A stretch of 64,000 nucleotides of DNA from Ornatilinea sp. (GCA_018433975.1 JAHDQE010000001.1:1-64000), one strand, 5' to 3'. Counted from the first letter of the stretch, positions 55,571 to 64,000 are shown. Notes: generated by a model not told the origin, from the sequence alone. Numbers and translations: made by a program.

Positions 55571-56578
55571 TCAGGCAGTTGCTCGCTCAATGAGTTTGAG
55601 CTGAACAAAAACATTTTCTTCCGGCCTGATTGGATCTGCAATTTGAGAAATTAAATGCTCCACAGCCAATTTACCGCTTTCAAACAGCGATTGGCTGATA
55701 GTGGTAAGTTCTAAGTACCCTGCGATATCAATATCGTCAAAGCCAATTACGGCCAGATCTTCCGGTATGCGGACACCTCTTTTTCGTGCTACTTTCAACA
55801 CGCGAAGGGCCAAGTCATCTGTCGCCGCGAAGATGGCCGTAGGTGGTTCGAGTAAATCTAAAAGTTCATGTACTTGTTTATCCGGATCTCTGGGAGGAAA
55901 AACGGGCAATTTAATATATTCCTCTGGTAAATTTATGCCGTGCTGCTGCAGTGTCTGACGATACCCCTCCAACCGGATATCTTCTGGCCTCAGGGTATAT
56001 GTAGCAGTTACCGTATCCCCCACATAGGCATATCGATGATGCTTTTTACGAATAAAATATTCAGCTGCAATCTGTCCCCCATATTTGTTGTCAATTTCTA
56101 TACTGGAGAAACCCTGAATATGGTTTTCGACCAATATTGTTGGGATCGCACTCTGCTGTAAACGCTTTTGAGAGAGATTGTCAACTGGAAGGGCAACAAT
56201 GATCAATCCATCCAGTTGATTGGAGAAAGGAAGCACCGTCAAATAACTGTTCAAGCGCGCCTCGGAATCCACAGGGTAAATCATCAAATCATAAGGAGAA
56301 TCGACCAGAGCCGCGGCGATGCCTCTCAAGCGCTGAGCGAAAGATGGGAGTGTAAAAAATGGTGTGATAACCCCTATGCGGCCAATTTCTTTACGTGCTC
56401 TTTCGCGTGCATCTGCCTTAGGGACAAAGCCTAATTCATCAATGGCAGCCAAAATCTTTCCCCGTGTTTTCTCACTTACCTGTTCGGGAGAATTTAATAC
56501 CCGCGACACTGTCGCAATACTGACATCAGCCAGTTTGGCTACATCATATATCGTTGGAGGTTTTTTTGATTTATCCAT
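55571..56578 (-). CDS. LacI-family transcriptional regulator
   Basis: The protein (335 residues from ATG 56578) has the LacI helix-turn-helix TIYDVAKLADVSIATVSRVLN at its N-terminus and a sugar-binding core with IGVITPFF, DGLIIVALP, VENHIQGFSSIEIDN and IGFDDIDIAGYLELT. The longer frame to 56731 lacks support because the HTH must begin near the start. A TTGACA promoter and an operator-like 14-mer lie directly upstream. It probably represses its own gene and the adjacent importer until sugar binds. Confidence 0.94.
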   Translation of the reverse strand: MDKSKKPPTIYDVAKLADVSIATVSRVLNSPEQVSEKTRGKILAAIDELGFVPKADARERARKEIGRIGVITPFFTLPSFAQRLRGIAAALVDSPYDLMIYPVDSEARLNSYLTVLPFSNQLDGLIIVALPVDNLSQKRLQQSAIPTILVENHIQGFSSIEIDNKYGGQIAAEYFIRKKHHRYAYVGDTVTATYTLRPEDIRLEGYRQTLQQHGINLPEEYIKLPVFPPRDPDKQVHELLDLLEPPTAIFAATDDLALRVLKVARKRGVRIPEDLAVIGFDDIDIAGYLELTTISQSLFESGKLAVEHLISQIADPIRPEENVFVQLKLIERATA

Positions 56579-56583
56579 AATAA

Positions 56584-56597
56584 TGTAAGTGCTTTCA
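56584..56597. promoter_or_regulatory. Operator-like 14-mer before the LacI gene
   Basis: TGTAAGTGCTTTCA resembles LacI/CcpA-family operators (TG-A-A-A-G-C-x-C-T-T-x-C-A type). It lies between the promoter and the ATG, where bound repressor would block elongation. Confidence 0.5.
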
Positions 56598-56614
56598 TAA
56601 AAACTCTTACAAAG

Positions 56615-56644
56615 AGAATAGCATTTTTTGAATAGGATTGTCAA
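56615..56644 (-). promoter_or_regulatory. Promoter of the LacI-family gene
   Basis: Consensus TTGACA (56639-56644), an 18-bp spacer and TATTCT (56615-56620) on the minus strand. Confidence 0.65.
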
Positions 56645-57042
56645 CCAAGAGAACGGACCGGCATGACAAACGACTGGTTTGAGCAGATAAATGTCATATT
56701 CTTTCAGAAAATATCCTCGCACAACAAGCACAATATTTCATTTTCCCCCTTTTGATCTTATTTCTTTTCCAAAATCAACGCGTACGAGATTGAACTTGTT
56801 GATTAAAAATCAGTTGCCAATAAGGCCCGCGTTTAAAGACACAGCTTGAATTTATACAATTTCTCCTATCCAAGCTTTTATAAATATTTGAAATTCTGCC
56901 ATGATACGGATATATTTTTCCTGTATGTCCACATGGTTTTGCCATTCCGAATCATTTCTGTGGAACGAAGCAATTATTGTGAATTAAGGATGAAAATGTT
57001 GGCAAGAAATGTAAGAAAGATTCGTAGAAAGTGAAGGGAAAA

Positions 57043-57768
57043 ATGAAGGTCGATAAAAAGACGGCAAAAGTCGCAGGGCTTCTATATGTAATAATTATTT
57101 TAGGCAGCATCCTGGGAGGCATTTCCACCGAGCTGTATATGCAGTCGCATCTTGTGGAAACCGCTGCAGACACAGCGAACACCATTTTCGTACCGGATGG
57201 ATTATATCGTACTGGCTTCTCCATTTACCTGCTTGTTTACTTGAGTGATCTGGCAACAGCCGTTGTACTTTACGTATTGCTAAAACCCGTGGACAAAAAC
57301 CTGGCTTTGCTGGCAGCATTTTTCAGATTCGCGGAAGCCACAATTTTGGGGATAAACATGCTCAATCACTTTAATGCTTTCCTCCTTTTGCAGGGAAATG
57401 CTTACCTGGGAGTATTTCAGCCGGATCAACTACAGGCTATGGCATCCATGTTTCTCAAGGTACATAGGTCAGGCTATCTAATCAGCCAGGTGTTCTTTGG
57501 ATTCCATTGTTTCTTTTTAGGATATTTGCTTTTTAAATCCGGCTACTTTCCTAAAGCTTTGGGAATCCTTCTGATTGCCGCATCATTTGGGTACCTCACG
57601 GAGAGTTTTGCTTATTTTCTCCTCCCCAATTACGAAGCGGTGGAAACGATTATTTCCTGGGTTAGCGCGGTGCCGGCTTTTCTTGCAGAATTATCCCTCA
57701 CTTATTGGCTTTTATTTAAAGGCACAGATATTGAGAAACGGTATAACTTGGTTCCAGTCTCCATTTGA
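57043..57768 (+). CDS. DUF4386 family membrane protein
   Basis: The protein (241 residues) has about six hydrophobic segments and the DUF4386 outline: AGLLYVIIILGSILGGI at the start, VYLSDLATAVVLYVLL-like text, LLAAFFRFAEATILG and YLLFKSGYFPKALGILL. ATG 57043 is chosen because GAAGGGA lies 3-9 nt upstream; a GTG at 57031 is the alternative. Function is unknown for the family. The quinone-reductase-like gene follows 58 nt downstream and is probably co-transcribed. Confidence 0.87.
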   Translation: MKVDKKTAKVAGLLYVIIILGSILGGISTELYMQSHLVETAADTANTIFVPDGLYRTGFSIYLLVYLSDLATAVVLYVLLKPVDKNLALLAAFFRFAEATILGINMLNHFNAFLLLQGNAYLGVFQPDQLQAMASMFLKVHRSGYLISQVFFGFHCFFLGYLLFKSGYFPKALGILLIAASFGYLTESFAYFLLPNYEAVETIISWVSAVPAFLAELSLTYWLLFKGTDIEKRYNLVPVSI

Positions 57769-57823
57769 ATAGAATCTGGATACCAACGGCTTAAAAAGAT
57801 TAAGAAAATCTAAAAAAGGATTA

Positions 57824-58819
57824 ATGATGAAAGCAGTTATTTGGACAAAATATGGGACTCCTGATGGTCTTCAACTCAAAGAGGTGGAGAAACCTGCTCC
57901 TAAAGATGATGAAATCCTCATAAAAATTCACGCGACGACGATCACAGCCGGGGATTGCGAGATGCGCAGGCTTCAACTTCCTCTCATGCTGTCGTTCCCT
58001 GTACGGCTCTACGCAGGCCTCTTAAAGCCCAAAAGAATAACCATACTTGGGCAAGAACTCGCCGGCGAAGTCGAACAGGTTGGCAAAAATGTGAACTCAT
58101 TTAAAGTGGGCGACCAGGTTTTTGGTACGACCGGTTTTGGCTTTGGCGCTTATGCAGAGTATATCTGCCTTCCTGGAAAACCTGACGACGCACAAGGAAC
58201 ATTAGCGATCAAACCAGCAAATTTGACTTATGAAGAAGCCGCCGCTGTCCCAACTGCCGGATTCGAGGCGCTGCACTTTATCAGAAAGGCGGATATCCAG
58301 CCCGGGAAAAAGGTTTTGATTATCGGTGGAGGTGGAAGTATTGGAAGTCTTTCAATACAAATCGCCAGATATTTCGGAGCTGAAGTGACTGGCGTGGATA
58401 GCACAGAAAAATTAGACATGATGCGCTCAATAGGTGCGGATTATGTCATTGATTATACAAAAGAAGATTACACCAACGCAGGCGAAACCTACGATTTGAT
58501 CATTGATGTGGTCGGACGGAATTTAGTTTCCCGCCGGCTCAAATTGCTTAAACAAGGTGGATATTACTTCCTGGCATATGCCGCGCTTTCACACCTTGTT
58601 CTTGGAAAGTGGGCTTCGATGAAAAGCAATAAAAATTTTAAAATTGAATCGGCAAACCAAAACAAAGAGGACCTGATTTTCCTCACAAAACTCATTGAGG
58701 CAAGAAAGATCAAACCCTTTATTGATAAATGTTATCCTTTGGAACAAATACCCGATGCTCATAGATATGCAGAAGCCGGGCATAAAAAGGGAAATATTGT
58801 CATTACAGTGGATCATTGA
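57824..58819 (+). CDS. NAD(P)-dependent quinone-oxidoreductase-like MDR dehydrogenase
   Basis: The 331-residue zinc-free MDR protein has ITAGDCEMRR, GQELAGEVEQVG, PTAGFEALHFI, the nucleotide-binding IIGGGGSIGSLSIQIA and GADYVIDYTKED. This matches zeta-crystallin/quinone reductase relatives, without the zinc-binding Cys cluster. It reduces quinones or enones with NADPH in related proteins. Either of two adjacent ATG codons (57824, 57827) may start it. Confidence 0.9.
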   Translation: MMKAVIWTKYGTPDGLQLKEVEKPAPKDDEILIKIHATTITAGDCEMRRLQLPLMLSFPVRLYAGLLKPKRITILGQELAGEVEQVGKNVNSFKVGDQVFGTTGFGFGAYAEYICLPGKPDDAQGTLAIKPANLTYEEAAAVPTAGFEALHFIRKADIQPGKKVLIIGGGGSIGSLSIQIARYFGAEVTGVDSTEKLDMMRSIGADYVIDYTKEDYTNAGETYDLIIDVVGRNLVSRRLKLLKQGGYYFLAYAALSHLVLGKWASMKSNKNFKIESANQNKEDLIFLTKLIEARKIKPFIDKCYPLEQIPDAHRYAEAGHKKGNIVITVDH

Positions 58820-58913
58820 ACACAATGAATCCGGTAATTCGGTTATCACTATATCTATTCAGCTACCGCTACGCACGAGAATTTAATACCCTCTTCCCCC
58901 TTAAATAAAAAAG

Positions 58914-58985
58914 TGGCGAGGGTGAGATTTGAACTCACGACCAAGGGCTTATGAGTCCCCTGCTCTACCACTGAGCTACCTCGCC
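58914..58985 (-). tRNA. tRNA-Met (anticodon CAU)
   Basis: The 72-nt minus-strand sequence folds as a tRNA: acceptor GGCGAGG/CCTCGCC, D-arm GCTC/GAGC, T-arm GTGAG/CTCAC with TTCAAAT loop, and anticodon loop CTCATAA. Elongator Met is the usual reading; Ile2 with modified CAU cannot be excluded. CCA is not encoded. The last anticodon-stem pair is A-G, where homologous tRNAs have A-T. Confidence 0.93.
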
Positions 58986-59062
58986 ATTACTTGAAGCGGT
59001 GAAAATATTACTATGAGAAAAGCGATTTGTCAACCATATCACCGCTTTTTCTTCGAGCCTGG

Positions 59063-59764
59063 TTACTCAAATGCCAACTTCTTCTGATTCAAAGATACAT
59101 ACCGACCATCTCCAATTACCAGATGGTCCATCACTTTGATATCCAGTAACTTCCCGGCTTCAATGGCCGCTTTCGTAAGCCGGATATCTTCCGGGCTGGG
59201 CTTGGGATCGCCGCTGGGATGGTTGTGAACCAGAATAATCGCCGCGGCATTACGTTGGATGGCATCCTTGAACAGCTCCCCAATCCTGACCATTGAGGAA
59301 TTCAAAGAACCTTTATAAAGCTTGTTGATATTGATCACCTGGTTTCGGGTGTTAAGATTCATCACCCACAGATGCTCCTGAGGCAGCGCTGACATCTCAT
59401 AACTTACTAGCGCAGCAGCATCGTCGGGGTTTTGTATCGAAAGGCGGTCTTTGGCCTCCATTTCACCCAACCGCCTGCCCAGCTCAATTGCCGCTTTGAT
59501 CTGCGCTGCCTTGGCCGGACCAATCCCTTTTTGCTGGCAAACTTCCTGAAAAGAGGCCGTATGTAATCCACGTAGTCCACCCGAATCCTGCAGTATCCTT
59601 TGCGCCAACTGGATGGCATTTTCACCCGGAATGCCCACCCGCAGCAAAATAGCCAGCAGTTCCGATTGACTTAACGCCTGGGCACCCAGCTTTTCCAGGC
59701 GCTCTCTGGGTCGATCCGAAGTATCCAGGTCCGTAATGCGATAAGTGTTGTTTTCTTTGGTCAT
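59063..59764 (-). CDS. radC: RadC-family JAB/MPN-domain protein
   Basis: The protein (233 residues) has the RadC N-terminal helix-hairpin-helix-like region (RPRERLEKLGAQALSQSELLAILLRVG, KGIGPAKAAQIKAAIELGRR) and the JAB metal motif ILVHNHPSGDPKPS (H-x-H then S and D). The Met at 59764 is chosen because homologues begin just before this region. Its true biochemical role is unsettled in the literature. It lies beyond the tRNA on the same strand. Confidence 0.93.
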   Translation of the reverse strand: MTKENNTYRITDLDTSDRPRERLEKLGAQALSQSELLAILLRVGIPGENAIQLAQRILQDSGGLRGLHTASFQEVCQQKGIGPAKAAQIKAAIELGRRLGEMEAKDRLSIQNPDDAAALVSYEMSALPQEHLWVMNLNTRNQVININKLYKGSLNSSMVRIGELFKDAIQRNAAAIILVHNHPSGDPKPSPEDIRLTKAAIEAGKLLDIKVMDHLVIGDGRYVSLNQKKLAFE

Positions 59765-59986
59765 CAGCTTATAAATGTTTTTGGGCTGTTTATCTAAAAA
59801 ACCTTGCCCTAAAAACCCCTTTCGGAAACTATACACCAACCAAAATAAAAGGGCAAGCGAAGGAGATTTAACAGGACAAATTGTTGGCCCTTTCCCACGA
59901 ATTTAACAGAGAAACGAGGATACTCACCATATCAATTTTTACAACAGGAGGCAATTATGGCATACATTTAAGTACAGCATCCATGC

Positions 59987-59992
59987 TATAAT
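59987..59992 (+). promoter_or_regulatory. Extended -10 promoter of the zinc-ribbon/PfkB/parAB group
   Basis: TGC precedes TATAAT (extended -10), about 20 nt before the ATG at 60012; the short leader contains GGAG. No good -35 is present. Confidence 0.5.
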
Positions 59993-60011
59993 TTCTTAAT
60001 TGGAGTCCATT

Positions 60012-60515
60012 ATGATATTGAATCCCACAACTATCAGCAATCTGGTACTGATTGGCACTGCCTTTTCTGCAGCATTCATCGCTGCACTCTGGTTGAGTTT
60101 GATCTTCTGGACATACCGTGACATCCAAAAAAGATCCAAAGATTCTCTGTTGCGAATATTGGCTGCGTTGATTGTCGCCGTGCTTTTTTTGCCGGGAATC
60201 ATTATCTACCTTGTGATTCGTCCTCCGCAAACGCTTGAGGAGCAATATCAATACGCTCTTGAAGAAGAGGCCCTGCTCCAATCCATCGAAGAAAACACAC
60301 TCTGTCCTGGCTGCGGAAGACACACCCACGAAGATTGGATTATTTGTCCAAATTGCCAAACCAAATTAAAAAAGAATTGTCACCAATGCGGTAAATTAAT
60401 GGAACTCGCCTGGAATTTATGCCCTTATTGTGGATCGGCTGCACCCGGGATGCGGCGCGAAAATCTCACTATGGACGATGCCCTGCGGTCACTTTCCACC
60501 GAAGAGAGTGAGTAA
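60012..60515 (+). CDS. Membrane protein with two C-terminal zinc ribbons
   Basis: The protein (167 residues) has two membrane helices (~8-33 and ~48-70) then a soluble part with four CxxC pairs: CPGC, CPNC, CHQC and CPYC, i.e. two zinc-ribbon (rubredoxin-like) units. ATG 60012 is chosen over TTG 60000 because GGAG lies 6 nt upstream. Function unknown; such zinc ribbons often mediate protein or nucleic acid contacts. Confidence 0.8.
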   Translation: MILNPTTISNLVLIGTAFSAAFIAALWLSLIFWTYRDIQKRSKDSLLRILAALIVAVLFLPGIIIYLVIRPPQTLEEQYQYALEEEALLQSIEENTLCPGCGRHTHEDWIICPNCQTKLKKNCHQCGKLMELAWNLCPYCGSAAPGMRRENLTMDDALRSLSTEESE

Positions 60516-60528
60516 GTGTTTTTAATTT

Positions 60529-61389
60529 ATGACTTTTGAAACAACACTTGTGACTACAGACAAACCGCCCCAATATTTAGGGATTGGCCATGTAACCAGG
60601 GACCTCACACCTGATGGGCCAGTTTTGGGAGGTACGGTATCCTACGCAGCATTAACCGCGGCAGCAATGGGATTGAAAGTTGGGATTGCGACTTCCTATT
60701 CGGGTGATTTCGAGCCCAAAGCGCTCCGTGAGATCATGAAGCGGGTCATTCCCGCAAAAGAAACAACTACTTTTGAGAACATTAACACACCCAATGGCAG
60801 AGTCCAGCGCATCCATCATCTGGCAAGCCCCATCCATGCCAACACCATCCCCATCCCCTGGAGGAACTGCCCGATTGTTCATCTTGGTCCCGTTACCAAT
60901 GAAATTGAAGCGGGAATAGCAGAAATTTTTCCGAACGCAATGATTGGTATCACACCGCAAGGTTGGATGCGGCGCTGGGATGACCAGGGGAATGTATATT
61001 ACAAGCAATGGGAAGATGCCGCAAAAATGCTGAAGTTCGCCAGTGCTGTGGTACTCAGCATAGAAGACGTGCAGCATGATGAAAATGAAATCGAGCGGCT
61101 GGTTGAAATGTCCAGAATTTTGATCGTTACCGAAGGAGCTGAAGGAGCAAGAGTATACTGGAATGGAGATGTCCGTAAAATCCGACCGCCCAAAGTAACG
61201 GAAGTTGACGCAACCGGTGCAGGGGATATTTTCGCCACAGCATTCTTCATCCGATATTCTCAAACCCGAGACCCCTGGACGGCCGCAGAATTTGCCACAA
61301 AGATCGCTTGTCAATCGGTTACCCGAACAGGTATGTCGGGGATACCTACACCATCAGAAGCTCAAAAACACTTAATTGAGATACTTTAA
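60529..61389 (+). CDS. PfkB-family carbohydrate/nucleoside kinase
   Basis: The 286-residue kinase has the N-terminal glycine signature GGTVSYAALTAAAMG, IVTEGAEGARVY, and the C-terminal PfkB signature DATGAGDIFATAFF with the catalytic Asp. It starts 13 nt after the zinc-ribbon gene and ends 5 nt before parA, so a shared transcript is likely. The substrate (ribose, fructose, adenosine or similar) cannot be read. Confidence 0.92.
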   Translation: MTFETTLVTTDKPPQYLGIGHVTRDLTPDGPVLGGTVSYAALTAAAMGLKVGIATSYSGDFEPKALREIMKRVIPAKETTTFENINTPNGRVQRIHHLASPIHANTIPIPWRNCPIVHLGPVTNEIEAGIAEIFPNAMIGITPQGWMRRWDDQGNVYYKQWEDAAKMLKFASAVVLSIEDVQHDENEIERLVEMSRILIVTEGAEGARVYWNGDVRKIRPPKVTEVDATGAGDIFATAFFIRYSQTRDPWTAAEFATKIACQSVTRTGMSGIPTPSEAQKHLIEIL

Positions 61390-61394
61390 AAACC

Positions 61395-62186
61395 ATGGCT
61401 AAAATCTACTCACTCGTAAATCAAAAAGGTGGTGTCGGAAAAACCACCTCCGCTATAAATCTGGGCGCTTATCTGGGCTATTATGGACAAAAAGTGCTGC
61501 TGGTGGATTTAGATCCACAAGCTAATGCCACTTCTTCACTGGGAATTGAAAAATTAAAAGTGAAGAAAGGTACTTATGAAGTTCTGCTCGGTACGGATCC
61601 GATTGCACCTTTGATCCTGCACAATCCCCGACTGAAAATCTCCCTGCTCCCTTCTTCACCAGCGCTGGCCGGTGCGGAGATCGAATTAACGGAGATTCAA
61701 AATCGGGAATTTCGCTTAAGAGAAGCTTTAGAGCCCATCAAAGACCGGTACGATTATATTCTTATCGACTGTCCACCTTCCTTGAGTCTGCTGACTGTGA
61801 ATGGGCTGGTTGCCACGCAGAATGGTGCTTTAATTCCGGTTCAATGTGAGTATCTAGCCCTGGAGGGACTTGGACAATTGACCCAAACGATCCAGCGTGT
61901 TCAGAGCTCGCTCTTCCCCAACCTAAAGATCCGTGGGGTTATTCTTACCATGTTCGACGGCCGTACCCGTCTGGCAATGGACGTGGTTTCCGAAGTGCAG
62001 CGATTTTTCCCGGATCAGGTTTTTAAAAGTATTATTCCGCGGAGCGTCAGAGTTGCCGAAGCGCCCTCTTATGGTCTCCCAATTTCTACTTATGCACCGG
62101 ATTCTTCTGCAGCAAAAGCTTATGCAACATTAGCACGTGAGATGCTTGAAGAAGATGGAATTCACATCCCCTCATTTGAAGAGTAA
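61395..62186 (+). CDS. parA: Chromosome-partitioning ATPase ParA/Soj
   Basis: The 263-residue ATPase has the deviant Walker A KGGVGKTTSAINLG near residues 10-23, VDLDPQANATSSLG (Walker A'), and Walker B LIDCPPSLSLLT. It moves ParB-parS complexes in chromosome segregation. It is followed by parB after 12 nt. No parS palindrome was noticed in the window. Confidence 0.96.
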   Translation: MAKIYSLVNQKGGVGKTTSAINLGAYLGYYGQKVLLVDLDPQANATSSLGIEKLKVKKGTYEVLLGTDPIAPLILHNPRLKISLLPSSPALAGAEIELTEIQNREFRLREALEPIKDRYDYILIDCPPSLSLLTVNGLVATQNGALIPVQCEYLALEGLGQLTQTIQRVQSSLFPNLKIRGVILTMFDGRTRLAMDVVSEVQRFFPDQVFKSIIPRSVRVAEAPSYGLPISTYAPDSSAAKAYATLAREMLEEDGIHIPSFEE

Positions 62187-62198
62187 AGGCAACCAATC

Positions 62199-63062
62199 AT
62201 GGCACGAAAATCTGGCCTGGGGAAAGGCCTGGGCGCTCTCATTCCAGGAAGCGAAAACGAAGAAAAAAAACAAATCAGCGGCGGCACCATTGAGGTTCCG
62301 GAAGATTTAATCGTACCCAATCCGCGTCAGCCCCGCCAGATGCTCAAAGATGATGAACTGGCAGAACTGGCAGCATCCATCCGAGAACACGGCATTTTGC
62401 AACCGCTGATTGTGTCCAAAGAAGATGATTCGGAACAATTCACATTGATCGCAGGTGAACGGCGGCTGCGGGCAGCCAGACTGGCCGGGATGCAAATGGT
62501 TCCGGTATTGATCCGGCAGGTAACCGAACAACAGCAGCTTGAGCTGGCTCTGATTGAAAACGTCCAGCGCTCAGATCTGATGCCTTTAGAAACGGCAACA
62601 GCCTATCAAGAGCTGGCCGATTCATTCAATTTATCCCACGAAGAAATTGCCACCCGCGTTGGAAAAAGCAGAGTCAGCGTAACCAACACGATCCGGTTGT
62701 TAAAACTTCCTGATATTATAAAAAAGGCCCTGTCGGAAGGAAAGATCAGCGAAGGACACGCTCGGGCTCTTTTGGCGCTGAACAGTCCTCAATCACAAAT
62801 TGCCGCGCTCAACGCGATCTTGAAAAACAGCTTGAGCGTCCGGCAAACAGAAGAGCTGGTTCGAAATCTGGGCGGCAAAAAGACCCCTCGCCCCACCAAA
62901 CAAAGCCCTGCTCCTGAGATTAAAGCTATTGAGGAGCGATTGAGAAATGCCCTCGGCACAAAAGTCACACTTCGGCATGGAAAGAATGGGGGCAGCCTAG
63001 TGATTCATTATTACTCCAACGAAGAACTTGAAGCCCTGCTTGAGCAAATTATTAAAGGTTAA
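62199..63062 (+). CDS. parB: Chromosome-partitioning protein ParB/Spo0J
   Basis: The 287-residue protein begins with KSGLGKGLGALIPG, the ParA-stimulating motif, followed by the ParB CTPase domain (IVPNPRQPRQM, HGILQPLIV, GERRLRAARLAG, LIENVQRSDL), the HTH region (HEEIATRVGKSRVSVTNTIRLL) and a short C-terminal dimerisation region. It loads on parS as a CTP clamp. Partner of parA, typical length. Confidence 0.96.
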   Translation: MARKSGLGKGLGALIPGSENEEKKQISGGTIEVPEDLIVPNPRQPRQMLKDDELAELAASIREHGILQPLIVSKEDDSEQFTLIAGERRLRAARLAGMQMVPVLIRQVTEQQQLELALIENVQRSDLMPLETATAYQELADSFNLSHEEIATRVGKSRVSVTNTIRLLKLPDIIKKALSEGKISEGHARALLALNSPQSQIAALNAILKNSLSVRQTEELVRNLGGKKTPRPTKQSPAPEIKAIEERLRNALGTKVTLRHGKNGGSLVIHYYSNEELEALLEQIIKG

Positions 63063-63066
63063 TGCC

Positions 63067-64000
63067 ATGCACATTCTGCACAACGGAAATGTCTATACGC
63101 AGGACATCGCTCTGCCCATTGCCGAGGCAATTGCCATCAAAGAGAACCGGATTGTCGCTGTTGGCAGCAACGAAGATATTCTCCAATTAAAAGAACCCGG
63201 CAGCCACATCCTTGATTTGAAGGGCAGAACCATCCTTCCGGGATTGACAGACTCCCACATTCATCTCGAACATTATGCGTTCAGTCTTCAAAAAATTAAT
63301 TGTGAAACCGATTCACTCAGCGAATGCCTCGATAGGGTAAGCCGCCGGGTAGAGCAATCCATCCCCGGCTCTTGGATTCTTGGACATGGCTGGAATCAAA
63401 ATAACTGGCCGGAAGGATTTGGGACTGCTCAGGATTTGGACCGGATCGCACCGGAAAATCCGGTTTACCTGACGGCCAAATCTCTGCATGCCGGTTGGGC
63501 AAACTCAGCGGCGCTGCAAATAGCCGGCATTACCGCACAAACGCCCAATCCTCCCAACGGGATCATTGCGAAAGATAAAACCGGAAAACCTACCGGTATT
63601 CTGTTCGAAAACGCGATGGAGCTGCTGGAAAGTGCGATTCCAGCACCAACTATAGAGGAAACTGTTCTCGCGCTGGAAAATGCCCAAACCAACCTCTGGC
63701 AATTTGGCATCACGGGCGCACACGATTTTGATGATTCTTCCTGCTTTACCGCTCTGCAAATCCTGAACCGGGAAAACCGGTTAAAGTTAAGAGTTGTAAA
63801 AGGCATTCCAAGAACAAGCTTAGAATCCGCAATCCGGATGGGCGTGCGGACCGGTTTTGGCAGTGATCTGTTAAGATTCGGGCCTCTCAAATTGTTTACA
63901 GATGGCGCATTAGGGCCACAAACCGCTGCCATGCTGGCTCCATTTGAAAACGAGCCGGACTATTGTGGGGAGCTTTTCCTGGACGAAGATGCTTTCTTCG
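63067..64000 (+). CDS. YtcJ-like amidohydrolase family 3 protein (C-terminus outside window)
   Basis: The visible 311 residues from ATG 63067 show GNVYTQDIALPIAEAIAI, VGSNEDILQLK, the metal motif LPGLTDSHIHLEHYA, GHGWNQNNWPEG, KSLHAGWANSAAL and FTDGALGPQTAAM, the classic YtcJ/amidohydrolase-3 outline. The enzyme hydrolyses an amide or related bond; no substrate is indicated. It begins 4 nt after parB. Confidence 0.88.
   Translation, partial: MHILHNGNVYTQDIALPIAEAIAIKENRIVAVGSNEDILQLKEPGSHILDLKGRTILPGLTDSHIHLEHYAFSLQKINCETDSLSECLDRVSRRVEQSIPGSWILGHGWNQNNWPEGFGTAQDLDRIAPENPVYLTAKSLHAGWANSAALQIAGITAQTPNPPNGIIAKDKTGKPTGILFENAMELLESAIPAPTIEETVLALENAQTNLWQFGITGAHDFDDSSCFTALQILNRENRLKLRVVKGIPRTSLESAIRMGVRTGFGSDLLRFGPLKLFTDGALGPQTAAMLAPFENEPDYCGELFLDEDAFF

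Larger units (their letters stand above)
56579..57042. other. Intergenic region between divergent LacI and DUF4386 genes
   Basis: The LacI promoter and operator occupy the left 70 bp. The rest is AT-rich with no supported gene or structured element. Confidence 0.6.

Noticed and set aside
60529-63062. parS sites or a replication origin near parAB
   Set aside because: No TGTTTCACGTGAAACA-like palindrome or clusters of DnaA boxes were noticed.

Overview
The window looks like a chromosomal segment of a free-living bacterium, most probably a Chloroflexota (Anaerolineae-like) organism. This assignment is an inference from gene content. The main pointers are three ABC solute-binding lipoproteins with Glu-Glu-Pro-Ala repeat linkers behind the lipobox, a bacterial glycerol-1-phosphate dehydrogenase, a DUF4386 protein, and several carbohydrate and polyol catabolic operons. 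Genes are densely packed, often with 1-11 nt overlaps, on both strands. No insertion sequence, phage gene or CRISPR array was seen.

Layout. 1-7 kb: GH3 glycosidase (partial), glycerophosphodiesterase, AAA+ ATPase, GT2 glycosyltransferase, recJ and alr. 7-13 kb: tgt, uppP, a PstS-like lipoprotein, an alpha/beta hydrolase, a FetAB-type ABC pair and gpmA. 13-17 kb: a heterodimeric ABC exporter. 17-24.5 kb: a peroxiredoxin-glutaredoxin fusion, an S9 peptidase, a Ca2+/Na+-type antiporter and a large hybrid histidine kinase. 24.5-35 kb: two amidohydrolases and a GntR-headed carbohydrate operon (solute-binding protein, two permeases, amidohydrolase, Zn-dehydrogenase, FGGY kinase, class I aldolase). 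35-43 kb: glycerol-1-phosphate dehydrogenase, an RpiB-like isomerase, an FbpABC-type importer that is probably not for iron, a TIM-barrel epimerase and a PHP phosphoesterase. 43-47 kb: a small stand-alone transcription unit, a PiT/DUF47 phosphate-uptake operon behind Pho-box-like repeats, and a diguanylate cyclase. 47.6-56.6 kb: a LacI-linked cluster of sugar importer, sucrose-synthase-like GT4, HIT-type uridylyltransferase, GH32/68-like enzyme and P-loop kinase. 57-64 kb: DUF4386 protein, quinone-reductase-like enzyme, tRNA-Met, radC, a zinc-ribbon protein, PfkB kinase, parA, parB and a partial amidohydrolase.

The strongest finding is at 16966-17709. The peroxiredoxin-glutaredoxin gene looks like a truncated or frameshifted gene, but it is one intact reading frame interrupted only by a TGA at codon 45. 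That codon is exactly where the peroxidatic cysteine belongs (motif T-P-I-U-T). An upstream consensus Shine-Dalgarno site and a hairpin starting 6 nt after the UGA support a selenoprotein read by UGA recoding.

Other themes are phosphorus (PiT operon with Pho-box-like repeats, an importer resembling the AfuABC sugar-phosphate family, a PHP phosphoesterase, a glycerophosphodiesterase) and a possible energy-conserving disaccharide route that combines a sucrose-synthase-like enzyme with a UDP-sugar pyrophosphorylase or phosphorylase-like partner.
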